In this document: positions 32,429 through 40,910 of the stretch, piece by piece
How positions within the stretch are numbered: position 1 is the stretch's first letter
Layout of the letters: every line of letters starts with the position of its first letter
Made by a program: the position numbers and the translations under genes
Assembly: GCA_964569245.1 (NCBI GenBank)
Contig: CAZMTK010000003.1
Span: 178,702-242,701 of the forward strand
Length of the DNA: 64,000 nucleotides
Source: JAAYTY01 sp964569245
GTDB lineage: Bacteria > Fermentibacterota > Fermentibacteria > Fermentibacterales > Fermentibacteraceae
Direction of reading: 5' to 3'
Notes under the pieces: generated by a model
Seen by the model: the letters and a program-made list of their open reading frames with translations, nothing else
Database searches by the model: none
Told to the model about the DNA's origin: nothing

Positions 32429-33659
32429 CTGCGATGCGCTCGAGCAGGAGCTCGAGGAATCCGCTTCTCCTCTCCCTGATCCTGGACTGCGCATCGAGAA
32501 CCTCCTGGTGGGTCACCGGCAGGCCGGGAGCGCAGTCGTTGCTTACCAGCGCGAGACCGAGAACATCGCAGCCCAGCCCGGACAGAGCCAGGGCTTCCTG
32601 GACAGTGGACATCGAGACTGCAGACGCCCCCATGCGGGCCAGCTCCGAGAGCTCGAGGGCTGTTTCGTACGCCGGTCCGGACACGGAAGCGAAAACCCCC
32701 TCCCTCACTCCCGGGTCCGTTCCTTCCGCGCACTCCATCGCCAGGCGCCTCAGGCGGGGGCTGTAGACCGACCCGCCGCATCTCGATGCCACCCTCGGAA
32801 CGCAACCGGAGAGGTTGATGTGATCCGAGATCAGCACGGCGTCGCCTACCTCGAGGTCGGTGGATACGGCCCCGGCCGAGCAGGTGAGCACCCATGCTCT
32901 CGTGCCCATGTCCGCCAGCACTGACGGGAGGAGAGAGACCTCGTCCCCGTCGAACCCCTGGTACCTGTGCCTCCTGCCCGAGAGGAAGACGAACCGTCCG
33001 CAGTCGCTTACGGCGAGCATGCCCTCGTGTCCGGGCAGGCTCTTGGAGGCCGCGCCGGGAAGGCTGTCGTACGGGATCGGCCGGGCCGCGGGGAACGAGT
33101 CGAGAATCCACCCGAGACCCGACCCGGTCACGACTCCCACTGGAGGAGGGGCGCAGCCGATGCTGGCCGAGATCTTCTCCGCCAGGGCGGCGCGAAGAGC
33201 CTCGTCCGCGGTCGGCGACATGGCTCTGAGGAGCCTCACTCCGTGAAGGCCCTCTCCGTAGTAGTCGGCAAGGGATTCGCACGGCAGGTATCCCCTCCCG
33301 GCGTAGAGGGAGAGGGCCGGCCTGTTGGTCGTGGCGACCTCCAGATATGCGTGGCGCGCTCCCATCCTTCGGCCCCACGCCTCGACGGCGTCGAGCAGGA
33401 ACCGGCCCGTGCCATGCCTCCGCCACCGCCTGTCCACGCAGAGGTTCGAGATGTGGAGTATGCCACGTGCGGGAACGGCCCCGCACGAGTAGCCGATGAT
33501 TCTCGAGCCGTCCAGGGCCAGCCAGGTCTGCACTTCGATGGACGGACGAACGCATTCCTCGAAGGTCTCCGGACTCCACGGATCCGGGAAGCAATCGGCT
33601 TCGAGCCTGAGGATGGCCGGAATGTCCTCCCTCCTCGCGAGACGGAGCTCAGGTACCAA
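32412..33659 (-). CDS. Fusion of RimI-type N-acetyltransferase and purine nucleoside phosphorylase
   Basis: A 415-residue two-domain protein in a single open frame. Residues 1-148 are a GNAT domain of RimI type: LRLARREDIPAILRLEADCF, CVDRRWRRHGTGRFLLDAVEAWGR (acetyl-CoA loop RRHGTG), YLEVATTNRPALSLYAGRGY. Residues about 170-415 are a trimeric-type purine nucleoside phosphorylase: VVTGSGLGWILDSF, SLPGHEG, LSGRRHRYQGF, VSGPAYETALELSELARMGA, SAVSMSTVQEALALSGLG and LVSNDCAP. The usual TNAAGG is altered to TCSAGA. Its place after tsaE and tsaB is exactly where rimI normally sits, so the phosphorylase was probably appended to rimI. It overlaps tsaB by 11 bases. Confidence 0.9.
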   Translation of the reverse strand: MVPELRLARREDIPAILRLEADCFPDPWSPETFEECVRPSIEVQTWLALDGSRIIGYSCGAVPARGILHISNLCVDRRWRRHGTGRFLLDAVEAWGRRMGARHAYLEVATTNRPALSLYAGRGYLPCESLADYYGEGLHGVRLLRAMSPTADEALRAALAEKISASIGCAPPPVGVVTGSGLGWILDSFPAARPIPYDSLPGAASKSLPGHEGMLAVSDCGRFVFLSGRRHRYQGFDGDEVSLLPSVLADMGTRAWVLTCSAGAVSTDLEVGDAVLISDHINLSGCVPRVASRCGGSVYSPRLRRLAMECAEGTDPGVREGVFASVSGPAYETALELSELARMGASAVSMSTVQEALALSGLGCDVLGLALVSNDCAPGLPVTHQEVLDAQSRIRERRSGFLELLLERIADDELR

Positions 33660-34311
33660 CCTTGCCGGCCTCCTCTCTGAAGCCCCTGAGGTAGAGAGGC
33701 TCCGGTGCCGAGTCGAACCCCGAGAACTTCGTCATGACAATGCCCAGGGCGGCCACCGAGGAGGGTGAGGGGAGATCGGAGTCGCATTCCGGGCGGTCCG
33801 GAAGGATTTCGGGGATCCCGGTCCCGGTCACGGCTACCGCGCCGAGGGTTTCGAGCAGGGGCGCTATCGAGCCGGCGACATAGACGCCGGGCTCCAGCAG
33901 AACATCCGACAGCGGGTCAGCCGAGCGGAAGACTGCCGCGAACACCTCCCCCCTCCTGGCCCTCACGGCCGCCAGCACGGGCCCCTGCGAGCGAGACTGC
34001 CATGCGAGCGTCCTCAGCGTGGGGACTCCCTTCAGCCCAGTACCCCAGCCGGCCGAAAGGCCCATCGCGGTGGCGATTCCGACCCGCAGCCCGGTGTAGG
34101 ACCCAGGCCCCGTGGACACCGCTATGCCTCCGAGCGCGGATCGCTCCAGCCCCGCCGCCTTCAGCAGCCCGGCTACGGTCGGGAGCAGGACCACCGAGCA
34201 GGAGCCCCTGAGGTCGAGGACGCTCTCCGCGAGCACGGCTCCATCGGACGAGACCACGGCTGCTCCCCCGCGGCTCCCGGTTGTCTCAAGCCCCAGCCAT
34301 GCGCCGGTCAT
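33649..34311 (-). CDS. tsaB: tRNA threonylcarbamoyladenosine synthesis protein TsaB
   Basis: A 220-residue ASKHA-fold partner of TsaD in making t6A37 of ANN-decoding tRNAs. The N-terminus WLGLETTGSRGGAAVV and the block IAVSTGPGSYTGLRVGIATAMGLSAGWG are diagnostic; the catalytic metal ligands of TsaD are absent, as expected. It overlaps tsaE by 26 bases. Confidence 0.93.
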   Translation of the reverse strand: MTGAWLGLETTGSRGGAAVVSSDGAVLAESVLDLRGSCSVVLLPTVAGLLKAAGLERSALGGIAVSTGPGSYTGLRVGIATAMGLSAGWGTGLKGVPTLRTLAWQSRSQGPVLAAVRARRGEVFAAVFRSADPLSDVLLEPGVYVAGSIAPLLETLGAVAVTGTGIPEILPDRPECDSDLPSPSSVAALGIVMTKFSGFDSAPEPLYLRGFREEAGKVGT

Positions 34312-34741
34312 CGATCACCACCCTCCTGAGCGAGGGGGCGCCGGTGTACTCGATCCTCACGAGGATCGGGCTCCAAGTGATCCCGGCGGGCAGCTTGTCG
34401 GCCCATTCGACCACCGCTATGGCCGTGCCGCTCTCCAGGGCTTCCGAGATGCCCAGTTCGAGCATCTCGCCCGGTGCGCCGGAGAGCCTGTACAGGTCAA
34501 TGTGGTGGATCTCGATCCCGCGGCAGGAGTACACCGCATCCACTATGAAACCGGGGCTGGGCAGCCTGCCTTCCAGCCCCAGAGCTCTCAGCAGCGCGCG
34601 CGCGAAGACGGACTTTCCCACTCCCATCTCGCCCGACAGAAGCACCGCCTCCCCGGCGGAGAGATCTCCCGCCACCGATCCGGCCAGGGCTTCCACGCCT
34701 GCCTGATCCAGGACCAGGTCGCATCCCAGATCCCTCTTCAT
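34286..34741 (-). CDS. tsaE: tRNA threonylcarbamoyladenosine synthesis ATPase TsaE
   Basis: A 151-residue P-loop ATPase that works with TsaB-TsaD in t6A formation. Walker A LLSGEMGVGKSVFARALLRAL, SPGFIVDAVYSC, IHHIDLYRLSG and IAVVEWADKLP (Walker B and sensor region) are typical. The ATG at 34741 overlaps the stop of the PorX-like gene (ATGA); the longer open frame upstream is inside that gene and rejected. Confidence 0.92.
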   Translation of the reverse strand: MKRDLGCDLVLDQAGVEALAGSVAGDLSAGEAVLLSGEMGVGKSVFARALLRALGLEGRLPSPGFIVDAVYSCRGIEIHHIDLYRLSGAPGEMLELGISEALESGTAIAVVEWADKLPAGITWSPILVRIEYTGAPSLRRVVIDDRRMAGA

Positions 34742-36297
34742 CAGAGCTGCTTCGGCTTCAGGATTGTCACGGGGACGACCATCTCGTCCAGCGAGATGCC
34801 GCCGTGCTGGAAGGTGTCGTCGAACTTCCTGGCCTCCTCCCGGGGCATTCCGGGGTGCATGAGCATGAAGTCCGACCGGGCGAACACATAGGTCTTGCTC
34901 GGGCTTTCGTCGGGCAGGCCCCATCTGGCTGGATCGTGCACCACCACTGCGGTCTTCTCGTCGGCCGAGAGCGAGTGGCCGAACCTGTACCTTATGCTGC
35001 TGGACATCCCGCGAGCGCCGCGGACGTGGGTCTGCCTCCTGCAGAGCACCGATCCATGGTCGCTCGTGACCACGACCGTCGTTCCTCTTGCCGCGAGCGT
35101 GTGCAGCAGCTCTCTGAGGAACGAGGAGTCGAACCATGCAGACGTCAGCTTCCTGAATCCAGGCACGTCGGGCGCCAGCTCGTGCAGCAGCTCGATCTCC
35201 GAGCGGCCGTGAGTCAGGTGGTCAAGGTAGTTCACCACGAGGGCCAGCATGCCCCCCTCCAGAAGATGGGAAAGGCTCCTCCTGACGGATTCGCCCTCCC
35301 TCTGGTTGCTCACCTTGGCGAAGGTCACACGGTCGCAGGAGCGGCAGCCGATCCTTCCGAGGGCGTCCCTGAGGTGCTGGTGCTCGCTCCTGTTGAGCCC
35401 AGGAGCGCCGTACTCCTCGAGCCAGTCGGTCCTGTAGAACCTCCAGATGTCCCGGGGGAGGAGTCCAGCGAAGAGCGAGTTCCTGCTGTACGGCGTCGCA
35501 GAAGGCAGGGTTGTGCACATGAAGGAGGTGTGGATGTGGAACCAGCCCTCCAGCGCCGGAGTCATCGTCAGCCACTGGTCGTACCTCATGCAGTCGATGA
35601 CGACGAGAACCAGCTCCCTCGATTCGGGCAGCAGCGGCTTCACGATCCTCTCGAGGAAGTTGTGCGGCATGAGGGGCGCGTCGTTTCCGGAGACCCATTC
35701 GGGATAGTGGACCTGTATGTACTTGGAGAAGTCGTTCTGCAGATCCTCCATGCGCATCCTCTGCAGGGACCGCAGCTCGGAGCTCACCTGTCCGCCGAGC
35801 TTCACGTCGTTCTCGCAGATGGTCCTGTAGAGGCTCGTCCAGTCAGTCCATCTCATTTCCGATGAGCGCATGTCCGAGAGCCTGGAGACCTCCGACGCGA
35901 CGCTCTCAGCCGCAGTCTGGGTCTTCAGCCTGGAGGTCTGGAGCAGCCGCTTGATGACCAGTTGTATCTGGCTGGGGTTGACCGGCTTGGTCAGGTAGTC
36001 GTCGGCCTGGCCTCCGAGCGCCCTGTCCATCAGCTCCTCCTCCTCGCTCTGGGTGACCATCACGACGGGGAGGCTGGAGTAGCTGCGCCTTATCCGGGAG
36101 ACGGTCTCCAGGCCGTCCATACCTATCATCATCTGGTCCATGAGGACGATGTCCACCCTCTCGGAATCCAGGAGGTCGAGCGCGGCGGGTCCGCTGGGCG
36201 CAGTCAGGACCCTGTAGCCGATCTTCTCGAGGAATCTGATGTGGCTCTGCAGGTGGTCTATCTCGTCGTCAACCCAGAGTATCGTCAGCCTGTTCAT
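34741..36297 (-). CDS. PorX-like response regulator, receiver plus PglZ phosphatase-type domain
   Basis: A 518-residue protein. Residues 1-125 are a receiver with ILWVDDEID, phospho-acceptor Asp54 (VDIVLMDQMM) and Lys in DDYLTKPVN. From about residue 200 it is an alkaline-phosphatase-superfamily PglZ domain: VVIDCMRYDQW (metal Asp), LPSATPYSRNSLFAG (nucleophile Ser/Thr region), DHLTHGRSEIE and VVTSDHGSVL (metal ligands). This is the architecture of PorX, the zinc phosphodiesterase regulator of type IX secretion and gliding in Bacteroidetes. No T9SS structural gene is in the window. Overlaps the upstream kinase gene by 29 bases. Confidence 0.92.
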   Translation of the reverse strand: MNRLTILWVDDEIDHLQSHIRFLEKIGYRVLTAPSGPAALDLLDSERVDIVLMDQMMIGMDGLETVSRIRRSYSSLPVVMVTQSEEEELMDRALGGQADDYLTKPVNPSQIQLVIKRLLQTSRLKTQTAAESVASEVSRLSDMRSSEMRWTDWTSLYRTICENDVKLGGQVSSELRSLQRMRMEDLQNDFSKYIQVHYPEWVSGNDAPLMPHNFLERIVKPLLPESRELVLVVIDCMRYDQWLTMTPALEGWFHIHTSFMCTTLPSATPYSRNSLFAGLLPRDIWRFYRTDWLEEYGAPGLNRSEHQHLRDALGRIGCRSCDRVTFAKVSNQREGESVRRSLSHLLEGGMLALVVNYLDHLTHGRSEIELLHELAPDVPGFRKLTSAWFDSSFLRELLHTLAARGTTVVVTSDHGSVLCRRQTHVRGARGMSSSIRYRFGHSLSADEKTAVVVHDPARWGLPDESPSKTYVFARSDFMLMHPGMPREEARKFDDTFQHGGISLDEMVVPVTILKPKQL

Positions 36298-37657
36298 CCC
36301 TCTCCATCGCCGCCGGGATCCTTATCACGAAGGTTGCGCCCCTCCCCGGGCTGCTCGACCCGAGACGGATCGTGCCACCATGGTACTCCTCCACGATCCT
36401 CTTGCTGAGAGTCAGGCCGAGCCCCCATCCCCCGCGCTTCGTCGTGAAGCCGGCCTGGAAGATCCTCGTCTGGTCCCTGAACGGGATCCCCCTCCCGTTG
36501 TCGGATACGCTTATCTCGACAACCCCGGATCCCTCCTGCAGATCCCTCGTCAGTATGGTGACGGCCCCGCTGACCTGTCCGGTGACAGCAGCCAGGGCGT
36601 TCTTGAGCAGGTTCTCGAGAACCCACCCCAACAGGACGGAATTCAGCATCACCTCCAGGCGGGACTCGGTGACGGCCTCCATCTCCACCCCTTCGGGCAC
36701 GAGGCCGGGACGGCTCTTGAAATAGCCCATGCACTGCGAGACGACCGGGTTGACGCTGCCGCGCCTCAGCCTTGGCTTCTTGCCCATCTCCCCGTACCGC
36801 GAGGCGATCTGGCCTAGCCGCGAAACGTCCGTCTCCATGCATTCCACTGCTTCCGCCAGCTCATGGTCTTCCGCGAGGCCGGGTCTCTGCCGAAGCAGCT
36901 CGATCCAGCCCATGAGCGACGAGAGAGGGGTGCCCAGCTGGTGGGCGGTCTCCTTCGCGAAGCCCATCCAGGCCATCTCCTTCTCGCGCCTCAGCTCGCT
37001 CCTCACGCCGAATAGCAGCACAGCGGCCAGAAGGAGGAGAACGGCGAGCTCGACGTATGGGACCATGGACAGCTCCCTGGAGAGAGAGCCCGAGCCGTAG
37101 TGGAGCCAGCCGATCGTGTCTCCCTCCAGCCCCAGCATGGGAATGGGGGCATTGACCTCGTCCAGCTTCCGGATCAGCAGCCTGTGTCCGACCAGTACGT
37201 CGCCGGGAATCTCGTAGGGGACGGGTTCGCCGTTCACTATCTGCGGCAGGCCCGCTTTGTCGGTGATCACCGTCGAGTAGTCGATGCTGCTCGTGAGCTG
37301 GCGGAAGACGGACCTCGTGAGATCGAGCACGCGCTCCATCTGCTCTTCGGTCCATCTCGGCACCGTTATCCAGGTGGTCCTCGCCATGCACACCGGACAG
37401 AAGGACTGCGAGAATCCCTCGGGGCCGGGGGACTCCCTGGCGAGACCGCATCCTGTGCAGATGGAATGGAAGCGGTTCTCGACGATGATGCTGAAGGGTA
37501 TCTGCGTCCCCGCCCAGAAGCGCGCTATCGTTTCGTTGGCCCTCCGGTTGGTCTCCTCCAGCCGCCTGACGAGGTTGTGGCTGTAGAAGAGGAAGACCCA
37601 GGACAGCAGGCCGGCGAACACGAGGAGCGGGAGCCTCGGTCCCAGAAGCCTCTTCAT
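36269..37657 (-). CDS. Membrane sensor histidine kinase with periplasmic Cys4 motif
   Basis: A 462-residue kinase presumed to phosphorylate the downstream PorX-like regulator. Membrane segments at about 8-27 and 185-205 enclose an extracytoplasmic sensor domain with a CxxC-x16-CxxC arrangement (Cys67, 70, 87, 90), likely a zinc ribbon or redox switch. The cytoplasmic part has the H-box ETAHQLGTPLSSLMGW and HATPase motifs NLLKNALAAV, SDNGRGIPF and GWGLGLTLSKRIVEE. The ATG overlaps the stop of larA (ATGA). It is a plausible PorY analogue. Confidence 0.9.
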   Translation of the reverse strand: MKRLLGPRLPLLVFAGLLSWVFLFYSHNLVRRLEETNRRANETIARFWAGTQIPFSIIVENRFHSICTGCGLARESPGPEGFSQSFCPVCMARTTWITVPRWTEEQMERVLDLTRSVFRQLTSSIDYSTVITDKAGLPQIVNGEPVPYEIPGDVLVGHRLLIRKLDEVNAPIPMLGLEGDTIGWLHYGSGSLSRELSMVPYVELAVLLLLAAVLLFGVRSELRREKEMAWMGFAKETAHQLGTPLSSLMGWIELLRQRPGLAEDHELAEAVECMETDVSRLGQIASRYGEMGKKPRLRRGSVNPVVSQCMGYFKSRPGLVPEGVEMEAVTESRLEVMLNSVLLGWVLENLLKNALAAVTGQVSGAVTILTRDLQEGSGVVEISVSDNGRGIPFRDQTRIFQAGFTTKRGGWGLGLTLSKRIVEEYHGGTIRLGSSSPGRGATFVIRIPAAMERDEQADDTLG

Positions 37658-38853
37658 CGGCTCGGCCCCTGCACCAGGGGAACCGAGAAGCCGGCTTCCT
37701 CGAGGATCAGCGCCTCTCCGGCGGCTTCAGCCGCTTCCCGGATGCTCCGAACGGCTTCGAAGCCCATGCGCACCGCGGTCTCCTCCGGAAGGTTGCTTCG
37801 GAGGCCCAGCCTGATCCTCTGCCTCATGCGCTTCAGCCTCACTGTCGAGTGGTCGCCGAGCCCGTAGCTGCCGCGCGTCGGGGGAGGCCAGTCGGGGTCG
37901 AGCACGGCCTCCATGGAGGCGGCCATGTGGTCCGCTCCGAGTCCCTCGGGGCAGTCCGCGTCGAGAAGAAGCATGCCGCCGTCGGTCACGGCCTCCTCGC
38001 AGTTGTACACCGCCTTCATGGCCTGGTAGAGGTTCATGTCAAGCGGCCTGCCGGGTCTGGCGACCACCAGGCTGCTCCTCCTCTCGAGCGCTATGCAGGC
38101 GACCCGCATCGACGTCTCCACCGACTGGAGGAAGGCCTCTTCGAGGCCCCCCACGAAGAACTGCACCAGCTCTCCTCCCTGCACGACTCCGCTGGCGTGC
38201 AGGACAGGGACCCTGTCCGAAACCATCTTCGCGGCCTCGGCCATGTCCTCGTGGACTGGATTCCCCTCGAGGACGGCGGTCCGCGAGCCCGGCAGGCAGG
38301 CAAGATAGTGGTTCTCGAGAATGGTGCGCTTCGCCGACGATCCAGGGAGTATGGACTTCCTGCCCCCGGTGAAGCCTGCGAAATAATGCGGCTCGACCGT
38401 GTTCACCACGAGAACCGCCTCCGCCGCTGCCACCCACTCGTCCAGCACGACCTCGGTGCCGAAGGAAGTCCTGCCGACCCTGACGCCGCAATCGCCTTCG
38501 GCCCGAGTGCAGCGCCACTCGGCCTCCTCCAGAAGCCCGCACATCTGGGCGGACTTCTCGAGGGCGGACACCTCCCGGTGGGTGCCGGTGGCAACGAGTA
38601 TCCTGCATCGCCCTTCCAGCAGGCGAGCGACCGGTGCGAGCATTCTGCCGGCCACGGCGGGCCGGGTGGAGTCGTTCACGATTACCGTGACCATGCGGCG
38701 GGAGGCCAGCCATTCGGAGTGCGCCGGGTTATCAGCCCACCCGGCCTCGATTTCACGGGCTCCGACGGACGCCAGCCGCGCGGGCGCGGCTATCCGCATC
38801 CCGGAGCATTCGCTGTGTGGCGGCCGCATAGTCATGGGAAGATATATACGCAT
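37654..38853 (-). CDS. LarA-like nickel-pincer racemase/epimerase family protein (DUF2088)
   Basis: A 399-residue member of the LarA family, which uses a nickel-pincer nucleotide cofactor to racemise or epimerise 2-hydroxy acids. Seen: VIVNDSTRP (LarA SDxTRP), ILVATGTHREVS, EPHYFAGFTGGRKSILPG (His and Lys that hold the cofactor) and EGNPVHEDM. The ATG at 38853 follows GGGAGGCGATA; an upstream in-frame start is not preceded by a ribosome site. The cofactor-building larB, larC and larE genes are not in the window. First gene of the larA-to-FGE run. Confidence 0.87.
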   Translation of the reverse strand: MRIYLPMTMRPPHSECSGMRIAAPARLASVGAREIEAGWADNPAHSEWLASRRMVTVIVNDSTRPAVAGRMLAPVARLLEGRCRILVATGTHREVSALEKSAQMCGLLEEAEWRCTRAEGDCGVRVGRTSFGTEVVLDEWVAAAEAVLVVNTVEPHYFAGFTGGRKSILPGSSAKRTILENHYLACLPGSRTAVLEGNPVHEDMAEAAKMVSDRVPVLHASGVVQGGELVQFFVGGLEEAFLQSVETSMRVACIALERRSSLVVARPGRPLDMNLYQAMKAVYNCEEAVTDGGMLLLDADCPEGLGADHMAASMEAVLDPDWPPPTRGSYGLGDHSTVRLKRMRQRIRLGLRSNLPEETAVRMGFEAVRSIREAAEAAGEALILEEAGFSVPLVQGPSR

Positions 38854-38933
38854 TATCGCCTCCCGGTTCGAATCCGGCATGGACAGATTCCCGTGCACGG
38901 GCTAGCTTTGTGCTGCAATCCAGGGAGGCCTAC

Positions 38934-40823
38934 TTGAGAAAGCCCGTCTCCGTACTCCTGCTGGTCGTTCTCGTGCTGCTGGCCATTCCGTCCGTATCCG
39001 CAGCCAGAGCGGGGGGAGGCCACGACTACGGCGGAGGCGGAGGAGACGGCGGCGGAGGCGAGGGTTTCGGAATCCTCCTCTACTACCTCGTACAGCTCGT
39101 GATCTACAGGCCGGCCATAGGCATCCCTCTTCTCGTCCTGTTCCTCATCGTCGCGGTGAAGTTCAGGAAGTCGGCCAGGAGGGGATATCAGACCGCGACC
39201 ATTTCGAGAGCCGGAAGAGTCGCACGAGAGCGCGAGCAGGCCGACCTGGAGGCCCGCCTCGCGGCCCTGGAGGCGGCGGATCCGGGATTCTCCCGCGAGG
39301 CCTTTCTCTCGCGGGCCTCGGCCGCGTTCGTCGAGATACAGAAGGCCTGGTCCGCGCAGGACATGTCCAGGGCGCGCCGCTTCGTCTCCGACGGCATCAG
39401 GGAACGCTTCGAGCTCCAGATCGGGATGCAGAAGGCGGAGAACTTCAGGAACGACATGTCCGACGTCAGGGTCGTCTCCTCGAGGATCGTGGCCATGCAG
39501 TCGGACAGGGCCTTCGATACCCTTCACGTCGAGATAGTCGCTGCGGCCTCGGACAGAGACGTCGAGCTGTCGAGCGGCAGGATTCTGCGGTCGCGGCCTC
39601 CCGACCCGTTCACGGAATACTGGAGCTTCCTCAGGAAGCCTGGCGCGCGAACGGCCGCCTCCGGGGGCCTGGTGGAGGGGCTATGTCCCAACTGCGGCGC
39701 GGGGCTCGAGCTGTCGGACAGCGGCCGGTGCGCACACTGCGACTCCGTGGTCTCGAGCGGCGAGTACGACTGGATACTGGCCGAGATAACCCAGGCCATG
39801 GAGTGGGGTACGCTCGGCAGCCCCTCCCTCGTGCCGGGCTGGGACGACATGCTGCTCAAGGATCCGGCGTTCAATCTCCAGCACGTGGAGGACAGGACCT
39901 CGGTGATCTTCTGGCGCTACATCCGGGCTCATTTCGACGGCACTGTCGAAGCCCTTCGCAAGGTAGCCTCGCCGGAGTGGCTGGAGGAGTTCGCGAAGCG
40001 CCAGATGCTGTCCCGTCAGGGCGACAGATGGCTGCACTTCCGCGAGGCGGCTGTGGGGGCGGTCGAAGTGCAGAGGCTCGTTCCGGGGCAGCCCGGCGGA
40101 AGGGACAGGGCGGAGGTTCTCGTCAGGTGGTCGGCCAGGAACTCCATGAGGACAGCCGGCGGCAGGGTCGAGAATGCAGGCGACAGGATGATCCGGCCGG
40201 TGATCTTCATCTTGGAGAGGAATTCGGAAGTCGTCACGAGAGCCGACATGACCTTCCTGTCGGCGCACTGCCAGGGCTGCGGCGCCCCGTTCGAGGGGGG
40301 GGACACAGGCTCCTGCGGATACTGCGGCAGACCGCTCAACGACGGCAGCCAGGACTGGGTCCTCGCAGGGATGGAGGCCTTCGATCCCTCCAGGTTCGCT
40401 CCGGCAGCCATAGATGCCATGAGAAGGGCTTCGCTCGTGCCTCCCGATCTCGTACTTGCAGCCATCGCATCGACGATGCACTCCGACGGCGAGATCGATC
40501 CCTCCGAGGAGGCCGAGCTGAGGCGCTTTGCCGCCGCGAACGGCGTACTACCCGGAGCATTGGAGGAGATCGTGTCCTCGGTCAGGGCGGGTGCCGAGCT
40601 TCCGCGTCCAACGACGCCGAAGGAGGCGCGCGAGGTCCTGGCCTCGATGGTCAGGATGGCCCTGGCAGACGGCAAGCTGCAGCAGTCCGAGCTTGCGTTT
40701 CTCACCAGGTTCGCCGAGGCGGCCGGGCTCGCGAAGGCCGACGTAACGATGGTCCTTGCGCGCGAGCGGGCCGACCTCTTCAGGGAGGCGAAGGATCTCC
40801 TGAAGGACCGCGGCCGGGGCTAG
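38934..40823 (+). CDS. Tim44-like/zinc-ribbon/TerB-like membrane protein
   Basis: A 629-residue protein. The TTG at 38934 follows AGGGAGG and gives a clean signal peptide (MRKPVSVLLLVVLVLLAIPSVSA); a GTG at 38910 is in frame but less likely. After a Gly-rich linker (about 26-46) and a membrane segment (about 47-76) comes a Tim44-like domain, a zinc ribbon (CPNCG ... CAHC), a second Tim44-like domain, a second zinc ribbon (CQGCG ... CGYC) and a C-terminal region with two TerB-like repeats (TMHSDGEIDPSEEAELRRF and MALADGKLQQSELAFLTRF). Role unknown; similar modular proteins are seen in other bacteria. Divergent from larA. Confidence 0.82.
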   Translation: MRKPVSVLLLVVLVLLAIPSVSAARAGGGHDYGGGGGDGGGGEGFGILLYYLVQLVIYRPAIGIPLLVLFLIVAVKFRKSARRGYQTATISRAGRVAREREQADLEARLAALEAADPGFSREAFLSRASAAFVEIQKAWSAQDMSRARRFVSDGIRERFELQIGMQKAENFRNDMSDVRVVSSRIVAMQSDRAFDTLHVEIVAAASDRDVELSSGRILRSRPPDPFTEYWSFLRKPGARTAASGGLVEGLCPNCGAGLELSDSGRCAHCDSVVSSGEYDWILAEITQAMEWGTLGSPSLVPGWDDMLLKDPAFNLQHVEDRTSVIFWRYIRAHFDGTVEALRKVASPEWLEEFAKRQMLSRQGDRWLHFREAAVGAVEVQRLVPGQPGGRDRAEVLVRWSARNSMRTAGGRVENAGDRMIRPVIFILERNSEVVTRADMTFLSAHCQGCGAPFEGGDTGSCGYCGRPLNDGSQDWVLAGMEAFDPSRFAPAAIDAMRRASLVPPDLVLAAIASTMHSDGEIDPSEEAELRRFAAANGVLPGALEEIVSSVRAGAELPRPTTPKEAREVLASMVRMALADGKLQQSELAFLTRFAEAAGLAKADVTMVLARERADLFREAKDLLKDRGRG

Positions 40824-40910
40824 GAGCCTCTCGGATTCCTCCGGAACCTCCTGCCCGGCCCTTCGACGGGTTGCCCCGCTCCCGGAAGCTCCGTGCGCGA
40901 TCGGCTCAGG

